Part shown: positions 38,881 through 50,449 of the stretch, piece after piece
Layout: each line of letters begins with the position of its first letter
How positions within the stretch are numbered: the first letter of the stretch is position 1
NCBI GenBank assembly: GCA_973895155.1
Contig: OZ316897.1
Coordinates: 12,772,001-12,836,000 of the forward strand
Direction of reading: 5' to 3'
Origin: Marsupella aquatica
Lineage: Eukaryota > Marchantiophyta
Length of the DNA: 64,000 bases
The notes under the pieces: generated by a model
What the model saw: the letters and a program-made list of their open reading frames with translations, nothing else
Databases searched by the model: none
Told to the model about the DNA's origin: nothing
Position numbers and translations under genes: made by a program

Positions 38881-40407
38881 AGTATTATTTGGTCAGAACC
38901 CGAACTGAAGCTCTCTTTTTTGGGGCATTGTATCCCATATTGCACTCTAAACAGGACTTCAGTGCATTCCAAAAACCAGTTTCACCCCCAGTTTCACCCC
39001 CAGTTACACCTTCTTCAGCTGGCCACGATGTTCAAACGCACCGTCGGCAAGTCGGCCTCACCAGAATGATGCGGTCGCGTGGCCCCCAGCCGTGCGCCGG
39101 AATCAACCACTACAGTAACCGTATCACCGCTAATGATTTCAATTTAGACTCACGATCTGCGCCTAATCACCGAGTCTGTCGTGGATTCACAAGCCCAGCG
39201 CCAAAATCTACGCTCCTGACCGTCACCGCTAATGCGGATTAGGAGGGACTGATCAGAGATCCAGGAGCGGTGAACGAGACGCCGTTTTAAAATTAGTAAG
39301 GCCGCGCATTGTAGTGTTCTTGCAGCGTGAGTGGGCCTTCTACGACCGGTAAGGAGCGTTCGGATGGGATCGGCGTGTTCTTGTAGCGAGCGGGAGATGC
39401 CGTCTTGGCTTGAAGCTCGATTGAGCGGCAATCTGTCGATGGTCGTCGTGTGAGAGAAGACGTGTGCTGCCTCTTGAGAAGAGAGCTCGGCAAAACATGC
39501 AATCAAAGTAGCAAAATCATCGAAGGGAAAGGGAACACGATCGTCGGGTGTTGCGTTGTTCCTCGCGGGGATCGTTTCTGTCGTGGACCTGTACTTTTTT
39601 TCTCCAGTTTTCGTACAGTGGTTGGTTTATTGAGAGCGGAAAACTCGAGACTGGAGCGGTCGATACGCTCGCCGTGGGAGGAGAGGGGAGAGGAAGGAAG
39701 GAGCTCGATGAACATAAGGATAGAGATCGAACGAGGACAGGAGGACGATGCGTATTGTGGATGTGTTGTCGAAGGAGAGGCGGTGGTGGTCTTTCGGGGA
39801 GGTGTTCGTGAGCCGAAAGTCTCGGGAGTGATGATGCTCTGGCCCCGATGATCTTACGGGGTTGTTGGTCTTCTTCCTCATTGGTGTTTTTACGTTGCGA
39901 GGAGGCGAGAGAGGACAATGGAGAACGGGCTGCTCGTGGAGGTGGTGGAAAATTTGTTTCGGAGGAGCAGCAACTGCAAGAATTTAGGGTTTCAGGCTCA
40001 TCGGCTGCGTTGCTCCGAGCTTTTTCTTGGTGCAGGTGGACCTTAGTCGTGCTCTTCTTGCGCTCTACTGTGGGCAGCGTAATCTGTAGCTCTGGTTTTG
40101 AGGGGACCACTGGGTTTGAGCGGGGTTTTTGTCTTCCGCAGCCACGGTTTGGTCTTATTTGGCGTGTCTTGGTGAGTATATTTCGTCTTTCCTGTGAGTG
40201 AGAGGCTATTGATGTGGGTTTCTGCTGATGCATTATGTTGGCAGTAGTAGAGTTGACCGGCGAGCAAACCGGGCAGACTTGCAAGACGATGCTCAAATTT
40301 TGGAGCGCGGTTTGAATGGAAAACTCGTCGGGAATGTGCACAATGTGTAGGTTTATTCCTCCGGCGCGCGGTGGCCGCAGTTCTTTCTTGTTACTGGCAA
40401 TGTTACC
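38881..40407 (+). promoter_or_regulatory. Upstream region and probable leader of the bromodomain gene
   Basis: From about 39000 the GC content rises. Short repeats CAGTTTCACCCC lie at 38978-39005. A possible 5'UTR intron runs from the GTGAGT at about 40171 to GTTGGCAG at 40244. The word TTAGGGTTTCAGG at about 39984 is the reverse complement of an AAACCCTAA-type motif. Several open frames on both strands reflect the composition of this leader and are not called as genes. The exact transcription start was not found. Confidence 0.4.
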
Positions 40408-43400
40408 ATGGATGATACAAAAACTGTGCACGCCTTGGAGCCTCCAGCAGAGACGACGGGTCCTGAAAATAGCGTAGGTAGTGGTGCAGTGCCCAGCTCG
40501 GTGGTGGGAAAAGAAGCAGATAAAGAATGTGTTCCTCCGCTGGATTCGTCGAGGCTTTCGCCCCCGACGGTTGGCGTCACAGCTTCGCTCTCGCCGTCAA
40601 TTGCAGAGAAGCCTTTAACTCGTGAGGCGAGTCCCAAGGGGGATGAAAATGATCAAGTGGTTGATGGTTCCGCGCTTGCTGCTTCCGACGAGCAGGATAC
40701 TGTAGCCGGGGGAAAAAAAATAGTTTCAGAGTCCACAGCTGGGGACGGGCGTCCTGTTGAGCTGCCTTCCGTCGGTATTGCAGGTAATTTTTTCACCTTT
40801 TCGTAGGGCTTTGTTGCTCTATTGATTTTTCCAGCTCCCAATACCACTTTTGACGTGGTTGCCGTTGTAAGTTTTGGCCCGATTTGGCACCCCCGAAACT
40901 GTCCCTGCATTATCTGGCGAGGGATGGGGGTCAGAAAATTTGCGTTCATTGGTGTGAAGTTGGTTCGCTGTTGGCTTTGAGCTCTTCCAGCGGAGGAAGT
41001 AGATGCTACAATGAACCTTTTCTTGAGTGTAATTCAGCTTTTGGCTTAGCCTCAATGTGTTATATCAGTAGGGTCAGATTCGGGCGGTGAGAGCTAGAAC
41101 CCCCTTGTCGAGGGGTTTAGAAGTGCAGCATAATTTTTAATAAAACTCCCTTCTTCTCTCTGCCAGTCTTTCCGTATGGAAGATCTTGAAGTGTGAGTCA
41201 ACTGTCGCGGTAGGGTTAATGTGTACATGTTGTATTGTCGTCAATAGTTAACTTTTGGTGAAGGAGATGTTTCTCAGTTTCCAAATCGCAGCTCTCAGTT
41301 TTGGAAGCACAGTAGGTATCCGTTTCTTTGCCGTTCTGATAGGAGTGAAGTTGATCGTTACGGATCTTTTGACCCACCTTTACTGTGGACCCGTGGAATA
41401 TAGGTGACACATGTTTGAATTAGCCTTCCGAGCAGGTGCTTCCCCGTCCTGCTTTCAGATGTCCACTCAGAATGATACGGAAATTATTCTCTAAGGCGTG
41501 TTTCTTCTCGCAGGAGAATCTGCAGCAATCAGCAGTTCACATCAGCCGCAAGAGGAAAAAGCTGAACCAGTGGATTCGCAGAAAAGAACTGACGAAGTAA
41601 AAGAACGGATTGAGCCTGGCAACTCTCAAAGTACTGATAGTCTGAAGACTGGGGAGTTGAATGGGGCAGAGGGCATAGCCCGCTGGCCAGGCAAGGGTGA
41701 GAGAAGGGCACTGACAACACTTTCAGAGTCAACCTTGATGGTCGTCATGGAGAAACTTGTCAGGTATTATGATCTTCTTCCATAGAAAGGGTTTAGTTCA
41801 CTGAGCGAAATGCAGGTCCAGGCTCCTGCCAAGTTTAGGCCTAGCGGGTACTGGGATTCCCTCTGGAAGCTCAAATCATCAGCCTTGAATTGGGGTTCTG
41901 TTCTGTTCTGTTTTATTTATTTTCAAACCCTGTGCTTTAGAGTTACTTCTAGGTCGCAATGAAGAAGGTGAGAAGAGAATTACTTCCTGTTACTTGTCTC
42001 GTGCATCCTCTCTAGGTCTCGATAAGACTGATTAGTCTGAAGGTATAGAATTTTGGTTGGTACAATCCGCTTTGTGAAGAAGTGCTTTAAGGTGAGACGT
42101 GAAGCTTACATCATAGAAGTTCGGTAATAGAAGGTTATGTAGACTCCGCGGTGATCATCAGAATTCCCACCTAAATGAGTATGTTGTGCTTGATGGGAGC
42201 AGCCTAGATCCAACTGAGGTTTTCAAGGACCCGGTGGATGATTCCTTCGCTCCAAACTACTCGAAAATCATAAAAACTCCAATGTGTTTCTCAATGATGC
42301 AAGAGAAAATTGGTCTGCAACAATATCCCTCTTGGAGCTTGTTTGTGGTAAGAACAGACATGAACTGTAGAGGAATCCTTTTATCCTATGTGCTGTGCCA
42401 GTTTAGAGATCTTGCAGTGTAGGGTTGATTTGTTTGTTTCAGAAAGTCAATATAGTTGAAAGCTTGTGAATGAGGCAACTTGAAGGCGACAATGGTATTT
42501 GTTGCATTTTTTCTTGCAGGAGGACTTCGAAAGGATTTGCTACAATGCAATGAAATATAATCAAAAGCGCTCACGGATATGGAATGCTGCGAGCACGCTT
42601 CTCCGGCAGGGTAAGAAAGTCATTGAACCTTACGCTGAGCAAGGAGACTCAATGTTGGCCATCGGTAGTGCGGTAGAGCCTGAGGCCGAAGCTCAGGACG
42701 CAGCCAAGAATGGTGCAGAGGACGCAAACAAGAATGCTGCCCAGGACTCAATCAAGAATGACGTTCAGGATACAGTGAAGGGTGTCGCTCAAGATCCTGC
42801 ACCGGCTGTGATATTTGCTGCAGAGGAGAATGTTACCCAGGTGGCAACTGGCACTGCTGATGAATTGGTTGAAGATAAGGTTGTTGATTCTGACCAAGGA
42901 GGTGTTCCTGAAAGGGAATTTGTGCCAAAGCCAGACTCGGAAATGGTAGAAGTAACAGAAGTTGCAGTTACTCATACTGACCTGGTTTTGAAGAGTTCAC
43001 AAGATGGTGGAAAAGATGAGGTTGCTATACCTGTTGATATCAGCACGGGGACGGTGGAACAGTCGGTCACAGTTGCCCCTGCTATAGTAGATTCTCTTAT
43101 GATACAAAGCGACGAGCTTCCTCGCAAAGGAATGTCCATGTCGACGAGGGCCAATCATGTGAATGAAGAAGTTAAGGTTGAGATTCTGGATAGCACAGGC
43201 TCTGAAGACGTGCGGCCTGATTCTCGAGATGAAGCGACAGAGTGCTCCAGCTCTTTTGGTTATACCCAAAGTAAATTGGAGAGTGATCCAGAAGCAGATG
43301 GATTTCAGCAGAATGCAGAGGTTGAATCTGAGTTACGAGATGGGAATGGGGCACTGAGTTCTGCTTATGCTGAAGATGACGAGCTTGCAGGTGGAAACGA

Positions 43401-46400
43401 AAGGTATGAATCGCATCCATATGGATATACTGGATTATACAACTTGCGATTTCTACACAAGCGTGCTTGTATTCTGGGGTTTTGGAGCACACGTGTTGGC
43501 CTACAATTGACCGAAAAGGTGCGTCCTTCGTTGGCATTTTATCCCTCTGCAGGGGAAAGAAGGCATTGAATGCAGAGTGGAAGAAGTACAGACGGGGAAT
43601 TGAATGGAGATGTCGTTGGCTTGAAATCCGATTGAATGAGTTGCGTGCAAGATCTGAAAGATATGATCGCCTGTTGGCGGAGAGGAGGGCAAAAAAAGCA
43701 TGGTTAGCAAATGTGCAGCCTGGTGAGGAGTCCTCTGCCCGATCTGCTCAAATGGTAGATAGCCCTGAAAGAGGACGTGTATTGCGGCGCATGCGAAGGA
43801 AACAAGTGGAAAACACTGTGGACTTGGATTTGTACATGGCAAGACATCCTCTTTTCTCAAGATACGGTACTTATGGAGAATCTAAATGTCCGTACCTGGT
43901 GCAACCATGCTCTTTGATTGCTCTAGAAGTGTATTCAATCATCAGTTGGTAGTTGCAGGCTTCTACAGGAGAGGGGCTACAGCACCGGTGATGACCTCTG
44001 CTAGTATATTCATAGCTGCATCATAGGTTTAAAATAATTGAAATTCGCACTAGTCTCTCTCTTTTAGGAATGCTAATCGCGGGTTGTATGTACAAGACTC
44101 TAAGAAAGTGATAGGACACTTTCCATTGCCCATCCTTTAGGTTATATTTAGAAGGAAAGGAAAGGATTAGAGGGGTGAGAATCCGCTGGTGCATTCATCA
44201 CGTAGCAGCCTGCTTTATGTTGCTTCGGCATTTTGCATTTCGCCTTAGATTATCTGCACTTCAGTGTTGATTTCCAGTTATTCTTTAAGTAGTTCAGTGA
44301 AAGAACTCATCTGTACTTCTTAGAGCTTCTTGATAATCTGTTAGGGTAGGTTTGATCATTTTTTTCCAGGTCTCCTTTCTTGTACTGCATCTGCGTTTTT
44401 CTTTACCTTTTGGTTCGTTCGGGATTTATTATGTAAAGTGGGCAAGTGCTAGGTCTGTGTTATGTTTCATTGGACTCTAAAGAGTTGGCCCTTCGATTAA
44501 CTTTGCAGACAAAAAGAAAAAGCGAGAAAATGAGGATACATTTATGGAGGCAAAGATTGACTCATTCCAACAGACGCAAAACCCGCAGAACCGTATGGCT
44601 ACTCCCCTGTGTCTCCTGTTGTGACGGTTATTACTTTTGTGCTACATGGAGTCAACCATTATTGTTATTGGTGGAATCCTGATCTTTGGCGTTAGTAGTC
44701 GACTAAAGCTCCAGAACTTGGGAACAGCTTTTCTTGTTCTGGTATACCTGCTTCCTAGGAAGTAAGGCTGTGCAGATCTATAGTAGGCGTGTTTAATGAA
44801 TTAAGACATTGTTCCTGAGTACGACATTGTCATTGGAGGAATATCCTAGTCCTCCTTCCGTATGATGTTGTTTGTACATTCTCCTTCTTTCGTAATCATA
44901 CTTGCATCACAGAGTCTGCTTTAATGCATCTGTTATTTGGCTGTACCCCATTGTCTTCCTCTCGTCGCACAGTTGTTGAGCCAGAGAAGCGAGTTCCGGA
45001 CGAGTCAGACACTGAGGAGCAGCTGGTGGTAGGACGGTCATCTCTTGGAGGACAAGATTCAATGGAAAAATTTTTGTGGAAGGTGGAAGCATTGCAGGCT
45101 AGAGTAGAGAAGGCCCAGGCACAATTGCTGAAAGGAGCTCCTCCGAAGACTGTTCCACAACCTTTGACTATTCCAAAGCCTCCAAGCTACTTGTCTCGTT
45201 CTTTAAGTCAAGCATCTCCATCTCCACGGATATTACCTGCAGGTTCTATTCCGCGTCCTCCGGGGACAAAGGGCCGCCCTCCTTCCGGCCAATCACCTGG
45301 TTTGTCCGGGACTCCGACTGCAAATGGAGTGTCCCAAAGACAGGGTTCTGGGCTACTTCGAAGAAAATCTTCAGATTATGATATCAACAATATGGTCATG
45401 CCAGTCAGCGTAGGTGCCAAGTATGTGGAGCACATTAAGCATGCCGATATCTCGACACCAAATTGGCGCCTCATAGACAATACTTCGGCAGCTGATCAGT
45501 CAAACGGTGGCAGCTCTAGTGACGAGGTTGGCCCTGTTATCTGCTTTCCCAATTCGTAGTATATTGTTGCGTTTCTAAGTTTCTGAAAGATTAGGCCTTA
45601 GAAATCGAGTAAAGAACTACAGTATTTGATCCGAAGCCAGACTTTTGTGTGTCCATTATATTTTTCTAGCCCAGAATGTCGGTGCTGTTCATCCTACCTT
45701 GCAACCCGTGACCCATGTTGAAAGAACAGTTACTTAAATGGGAAACTTGTACCAGTTCTCCCCTAGCGCACCCCGCTTCCCTGACTTTCTCCTTCTCCTT
45801 TCTCGTGTATTCACCTTATCAGCCAGCCCGGTCCTCGCTAGCAGCGACATTTATCATCATTCACAGCATTGCGTGAAATGTCCCTGTGAGAGTTTCCTTG
45901 GCTCAGAATTTTAAAATACTTGACATTTTCCAATCTGGACTGTGCCTCGACTAGTAGGAATTGTTTTCCTCAACTGGGTAGCCCTGTCCTAATGTGTGAA
46001 CTACAGACTCGTGGCGCTCTGCATGGGTATGGCGTTCAAACATAGTGATCTGTGGTGTTGTGATTCTGTGCTCTCATGAAGATACGCACAATGGTTATTT
46101 TTACATGCATGGATTGCGCACGATGAATCACCAAAGTTGTGTATTGTCCCTGTCTGGAAAGTCCTGATTTTTGTCTGAAATTCGATTGATACAGGACACA
46201 GATGATGAACAGTTTGAGATCCGACATTCAGAAATGGAAGTAAATGAGAGGAAACATCGGTATATGCTCCCCACGAAAAGAAGTCCAGATGGAGATGTCG
46301 CTGGGTCCGGAAAGGGGAGGTCCAAGTCTGGAATGGGGAAGGGTGCGGGGAAAATGTCTGGTCGGGGTAGTGTTCCAACCAAGGTAGTTGCAGTTCCTGC

Positions 46401-46755
46401 TGTTGAGTCTCCTCCAGACTCTGGTTCCTCTCCTGCATTTGCAGGTTCCATACCTAAAGGTAAGCGACGAAAAAGACTTTTCAACGCAACAGCATTTACA
46501 ACAAATCGTGCTCACCGGTTAACATCGCATTTAGGGGAGCCTTCAGGTTCTTTGCAAAGTCCTGAAGGTCCCAGGGAACGTATTCTCATTGATGATACAG
46601 TAGACGTAAGGACTAGTGAAGAGACAAGTGCAGAACTCGTGATAACCACTGAATTAGAAAAATCGAGTGTACAGCCCCTCCAGTCTGTTGATCAAGCTGA
46701 TGCAAAAAAAAAGAGACCTGCAGCCTCTGGGTTGCAAGTCCTTGCTAATCCCTAG
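40408..46755 (+). CDS. Bromodomain protein with a plant-type WRCRW region, eight exons
   Basis: Probable acetyl-lysine reader at chromatin. Exons: 40408-40783, 41514-41763, 42203-42347, 42520-43403, 43553-43866, 44509-44592, 44973-45526, 46195-46755. Phases join throughout and give 1055 residues. The start ATG sits in a good context (TTACCATGG). The bromodomain covers about residues 190-300, with the ZA loop FKDPVDDSFAPNYSKIIKTPM and the closing YNAMKYN, whose last Asn (about 271) is the acetyl-lysine contact. A long acidic low-complexity stretch follows. Next comes a basic, Trp-rich block at about 552-600 (WKKYRRGIEWRCRWLE), then KKKKREN, a Ser/Pro-rich part, an acidic SSDEDTDDE joint and a basic Gly-rich tail. 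I recall a similar Trp block in uncharacterised plant proteins but cannot name the family. The exon 6 donor (AACC/GTATGG) was chosen to keep phase. Confidence 0.85.
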
Positions 46756-47860
46756 CCTTTCCTATGTAGGCTATTTTGAATGTTGCAACATTTGCATGAA
46801 GTTCACGAAGGATTAGGATGAACTGTCGAGTTAGGCCAGGGAAGGGAAATTGATTACCAGTAGGCTATCCTTATCAAGGATCCTCCTTTTTGCCTTGTAA
46901 AGATGTATGTACGGCTTTGTGCAAGCATGAGTTCATTACCTTGTACACATTCCCGCGGGTTTGGTGCTCGTTGACGCCATCCTGTAGGAAACAGTGAAGT
47001 TCATTCCATTTAATCAAAAAACACAGTGGAGACCGTCCGTCTGCAATGCGTCGAACAATTGTAGTTGTAGCTTGAGTGTTATGTTGAGAAATCAGGTATT
47101 GTGTCTAGTTGGCGTGCTCCTTCCATTCTTGTGGGAGCAGATGATTTTGCGTACGCCTCGGGCCCTTCGTCATACGGATCATGAATACAAGGTACCGGCT
47201 CATTTATCCATTTTCGCAATGAAAGTCGACAGTAGCTGCTTGAGAAATCTCTAGACTCGTACTTCTTCTGCGTCAGATGATTTTGAGTTGTTCAATTGGC
47301 AAGTTATTATCTACCAATAATGATATTCTTTAACTGACGATGATGAACATAGAATGACGCTCCCATTAATCCCCTTGAAGTAACGGAAGTGGGTCGCAAA
47401 GGCCCTTCTTCTGGCATGAGTGATTCCTATTCAACAGATGAATGATCCCTGAATGTAGCCAACCAGCACTGCCTTGCCCTACTGGGACGAAGGCAAATAA
47501 GTCATGTAAGAATCATCGATGTCTCGATGTGTTAAATCAGAGGGTCCCTCTTGTGGTGTGGGTCGAGTTATACTGCCTCTTTTCTACGTGAGCCGAACAA
47601 AAGATTTGTACATCCAGGGAAGGTACAAAAATGTGCTGCCAGGCAAATTATAGCCTTAAAGTCTCACGTTATGGTATCTGTCCGTAGTTATCGCTGCACA
47701 TGAGTTTCAATGTCAAAGCGGGATTTGGCTATTGCATTTGATCCGACCTTATCTTGTATTAGCCAAATGAAATTTACATTAATATAATCTAATATGTTTT
47801 CTTTTGCCTCGCTTGCAGAGCATTACTACCTTCCCTTAACAGCCGTTGCTTATGGCCAAA
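46756..47860. other. 3' flank of the bromodomain gene, no further gene
   Basis: Holds the likely 3'UTR and then AT-rich spacer. An 86-codon open frame at 46994-47254 has no family features. No convincing polyadenylation signal was singled out. Confidence 0.5.
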
Positions 47861-47861
47861 G

Positions 47862-48255
47862 TGATGGAACATGAATTCGTGAGTCCAGAAAACTTGTGGT
47901 CGTTAGCCTTAGCTCATGAGTTAGTCAGTGTAAATGCAAAGTTATGGAACAAGAAAGTGTGAGTCCAGAAATCTTCTCGTCATATGTCTTGGCCCATGGG
48001 TTAACCAGTGTGAACTATAGCCAGAAGTTTCCCAACATGAAATTTTGAGTCCAGAATTCTCGTGGTCGAGTCTCAGGTGATCAATTTCTGAGTGTGAACT
48101 ATGGCCAAAGCTCATGGAACGTGAAATTGTGAGTCCAAAAAACTTCTGGTCCTAAGTTTGAGCTCACGAGTTCCTGAGTGTGAACTCAAGGGATACATGA
48201 AATTGTGAGTCCACAAAACTTGTGGTCATAAGCCTCAGCTCATGAGTTTAGTGAA
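47862..48255. repeat. Tandem repeat of about 80-bp units, five copies
   Basis: A unit containing ATGGAACATGAA, GTGAGTCCAGAAAACTT, GTGGTC, CTCATGAGTT and AGTGTGAACTATGGCC recurs about five times. The GTGAGTCC or TTGAGTCC words fall at about 47880, 47960, 48045, 48127 and 48205. Copies are diverged by substitutions and small gaps. Non-coding. Confidence 0.8.
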
Positions 48256-50449
48256 CTGAAGGACTTTGAGACACCCCAATGTGATCATTATCAGTGGCTG
48301 GAGGGTGTGAGAGGACATTTTATCATCCATACTGTAGACTGAGAAGGCTATTATAGTAAAGGGATGTGACTCCTTGGGACACCAGGGTTTGGGGGGTGTA
48401 AGGTCTTGGGCACAGCCTGTTCCTTGCATCAAATTCGAAAGAACAGTCTCCATTTGCCCCCATTGAAGAAGTGATTGTTTGGAAACTTGCTCGTTCTCCT
48501 CCATCAACCCCTCCTCGTTCTCCTCCCTAATATTTGCTGAATGTCAATGAGCTTACATTACTGTGAATTCACTACTTGCCATTTATTATTTGGGGATTTC
48601 AACCAGGTAAATCGTTTATGGGCTGGTTGGTGGTGCCTCATAATTGAGGATTCGCTTGAATTCCCCAAATTAATGTTTTCTCCCCCAACAGCCACTTGTC
48701 AAGCACTTAGATGTTCACTGACATTAACATTGAACGATCATCAGGCCATCAACAACTACTGTAGTTGATGCCCATCTGGAGACAGCATTCAGTGATAGCT
48801 TACCGGACCTGGTCTTTTTGCCTAATAATTCATGTTTAGCCATGCCTTGTGTGTTGGTTACAAGGTGACAGAACTGAACAGGACCACATCAATGCGATAA
48901 TGAACTAAAATGAGGAGGAGCCAGCCCGGGAAGGCTTATTGGTCTAGTCCAAGTGACCCAATGGACTGGTACATATGACCAAAATGCCTCTTCATTTGTA
49001 ACTCTTCATTCTTCACAAAACATAGAGATATTCAACTCAACAGAAAGATATTGCAAACCTTTTATAACTAGTCTAAACTAGTCTAAATTGATATGATGAG
49101 ATAACAAGATAGATATCTGCCACTCTTTCTTGGTATAATATGTACCTTGCGATTTAATTTTTGTGGTTTATCACAGTGCCCCTATTTTCATTTGTGAGTC
49201 AAGAAAAATTAACCTGGGTTCGCTCCTTCACATTCATAGGCTACACTTGCACCCAGTCCTGCGAAGAAATAGCTCCAGTCTCCCTTAAGGTGACTTTGAC
49301 CCCCCTCAATTGGAAAGAGGTAGAGGCTCTGTGTAGGGATAGGCTGGCCTTGGATAGAGGTCGTTTGTAGGATAGGAGGACAACACCACTCCACCCACCC
49401 CTTTGTCAACTAACCCAAGGGTGGTCAACTTCACATTAAAGCCCCATAGTCCCCAATGCAAAACCTGGTGAATTCAAGTTACCAAAAGAAGTACAAAATG
49501 TTCTAAGAAAATAAAATTCCACTCTTTTGTCTTCCCCAAACCTGATGGCAGTGGCTGTTAATTAAAGGTGTTAATTAAAGGTGTTAATTAAAGGGAGACC
49601 CAGGCCACAAGGGTGTTAATTAAAGTGAGACCCGGACAATCCAACTACAAGCAAAGGGGTGTGATGAGAGCCATTGGATGTGAAAAAGCTAGCCTAATAA
49701 CAACATGGACAATGAACTTATTATGACGAAAAAGAGTGAATTTGGAAATTCAAAATACAAAATTAGAAAATCAAGGGTGGAGTAACGAACGAACGAAACG
49801 ACCGAAGAAAACAACAAACGACTCATCAACGACGGAATTCCCGATCCACTGAATCTGAAAACCCTCTGGAGATGCTTGCCTCCGTGCTCTGTGAAGAGCT
49901 GTGCATTCTTCGCACAGCAGGGGATGCGGCAGTCAGGCAATTGGATTGCAGATGGAGTTCTCCCGATGAACAGACGCCAGAAATTGCGCTCCTCTGCTCT
50001 AGAAGCGCTCCATTTTTGTAGGGTTTCCAAGCTTTCGTTCTCCCCCCCTCTCATTGCGTCCTTGTTTCCCTGCTATGGCGTCCTTTCTACCCTTTGCAGC
50101 GTCACGCATTGGCACGACATACGGGCACACACAAGGATCAGACAGACGTCCCGCTTCGTGGCCCTAGAATTGTTCTTACTGCGAAATTTTCGATGCGTTT
50201 GTTCGAGGTTATGAGAAGGGATCCCTGCGGCTCGGAGCGGACTTTGGAGCGGGGGCGAGTGTCTGAGCATTAGTGGATTGTAGGCTCGAGCAGGAAGCAA
50301 GAGTGCCAATTTGAAGCAGCAGGGTGGCACAATGGCTTGCGTAGGGAATTCATGAGGGATGAGGAAGAGAAAGTCTCCAATGCCGGTTAAGTCAGGTTGA
50401 AAAACTGACACGGAACGACGCGCACTGCAATTGAGAGAGGTATTTGGAG
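48256..50449. other. Intergenic and upstream region of MDP1
   Basis: No credible gene. Short frames around 48235-48507 and 49689-50513 show no family features. Around 49553-49630 the word GGTGTTAATTAAAG occurs four times. From about 49850 the GC content rises, which probably marks the promoter and leader of the phosphatase gene starting at 50450. Confidence 0.45.
49553..49632. repeat. Short repeat of GTGTTAATTAAAG, four copies
   Basis: The first three copies are head to tail at about 13-bp spacing. The fourth follows after AGACCCAGGCCACAAG. The neighbouring word AGACCC(A/G)G is doubled as well. Confidence 0.7.

Noticed and set aside
39517-40431. 304-codon open frame on the minus strand
   Set aside because: It lies antisense to the GC-rich leader of the bromodomain gene, is Ser/Arg/Pro-rich low complexity, and overlaps several other open frames. 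This fits composition, not selection.
44593-44620. Donor at CTGTT/GTGACG for bromodomain exon 6
   Set aside because: It gives phase 2, and the next exon then reads into a stop. The donor AACC/GTATGG at 44592 keeps phase 1.
45527-45559. Possible early end of the bromodomain protein at the TAG at 45557-45559
   Set aside because: A donor GAG/GTTGGC at 45526 joins in phase to 46195 and makes a continuous acidic stretch, and the downstream exon is long and open.
46458-46466. Donor-like AAAG/GTAAGC within the last bromodomain exon
   Set aside because: Reading through continues for about 98 more residues with the same basic and acidic character to a stop. No matching downstream acceptor with coding sequence was seen.
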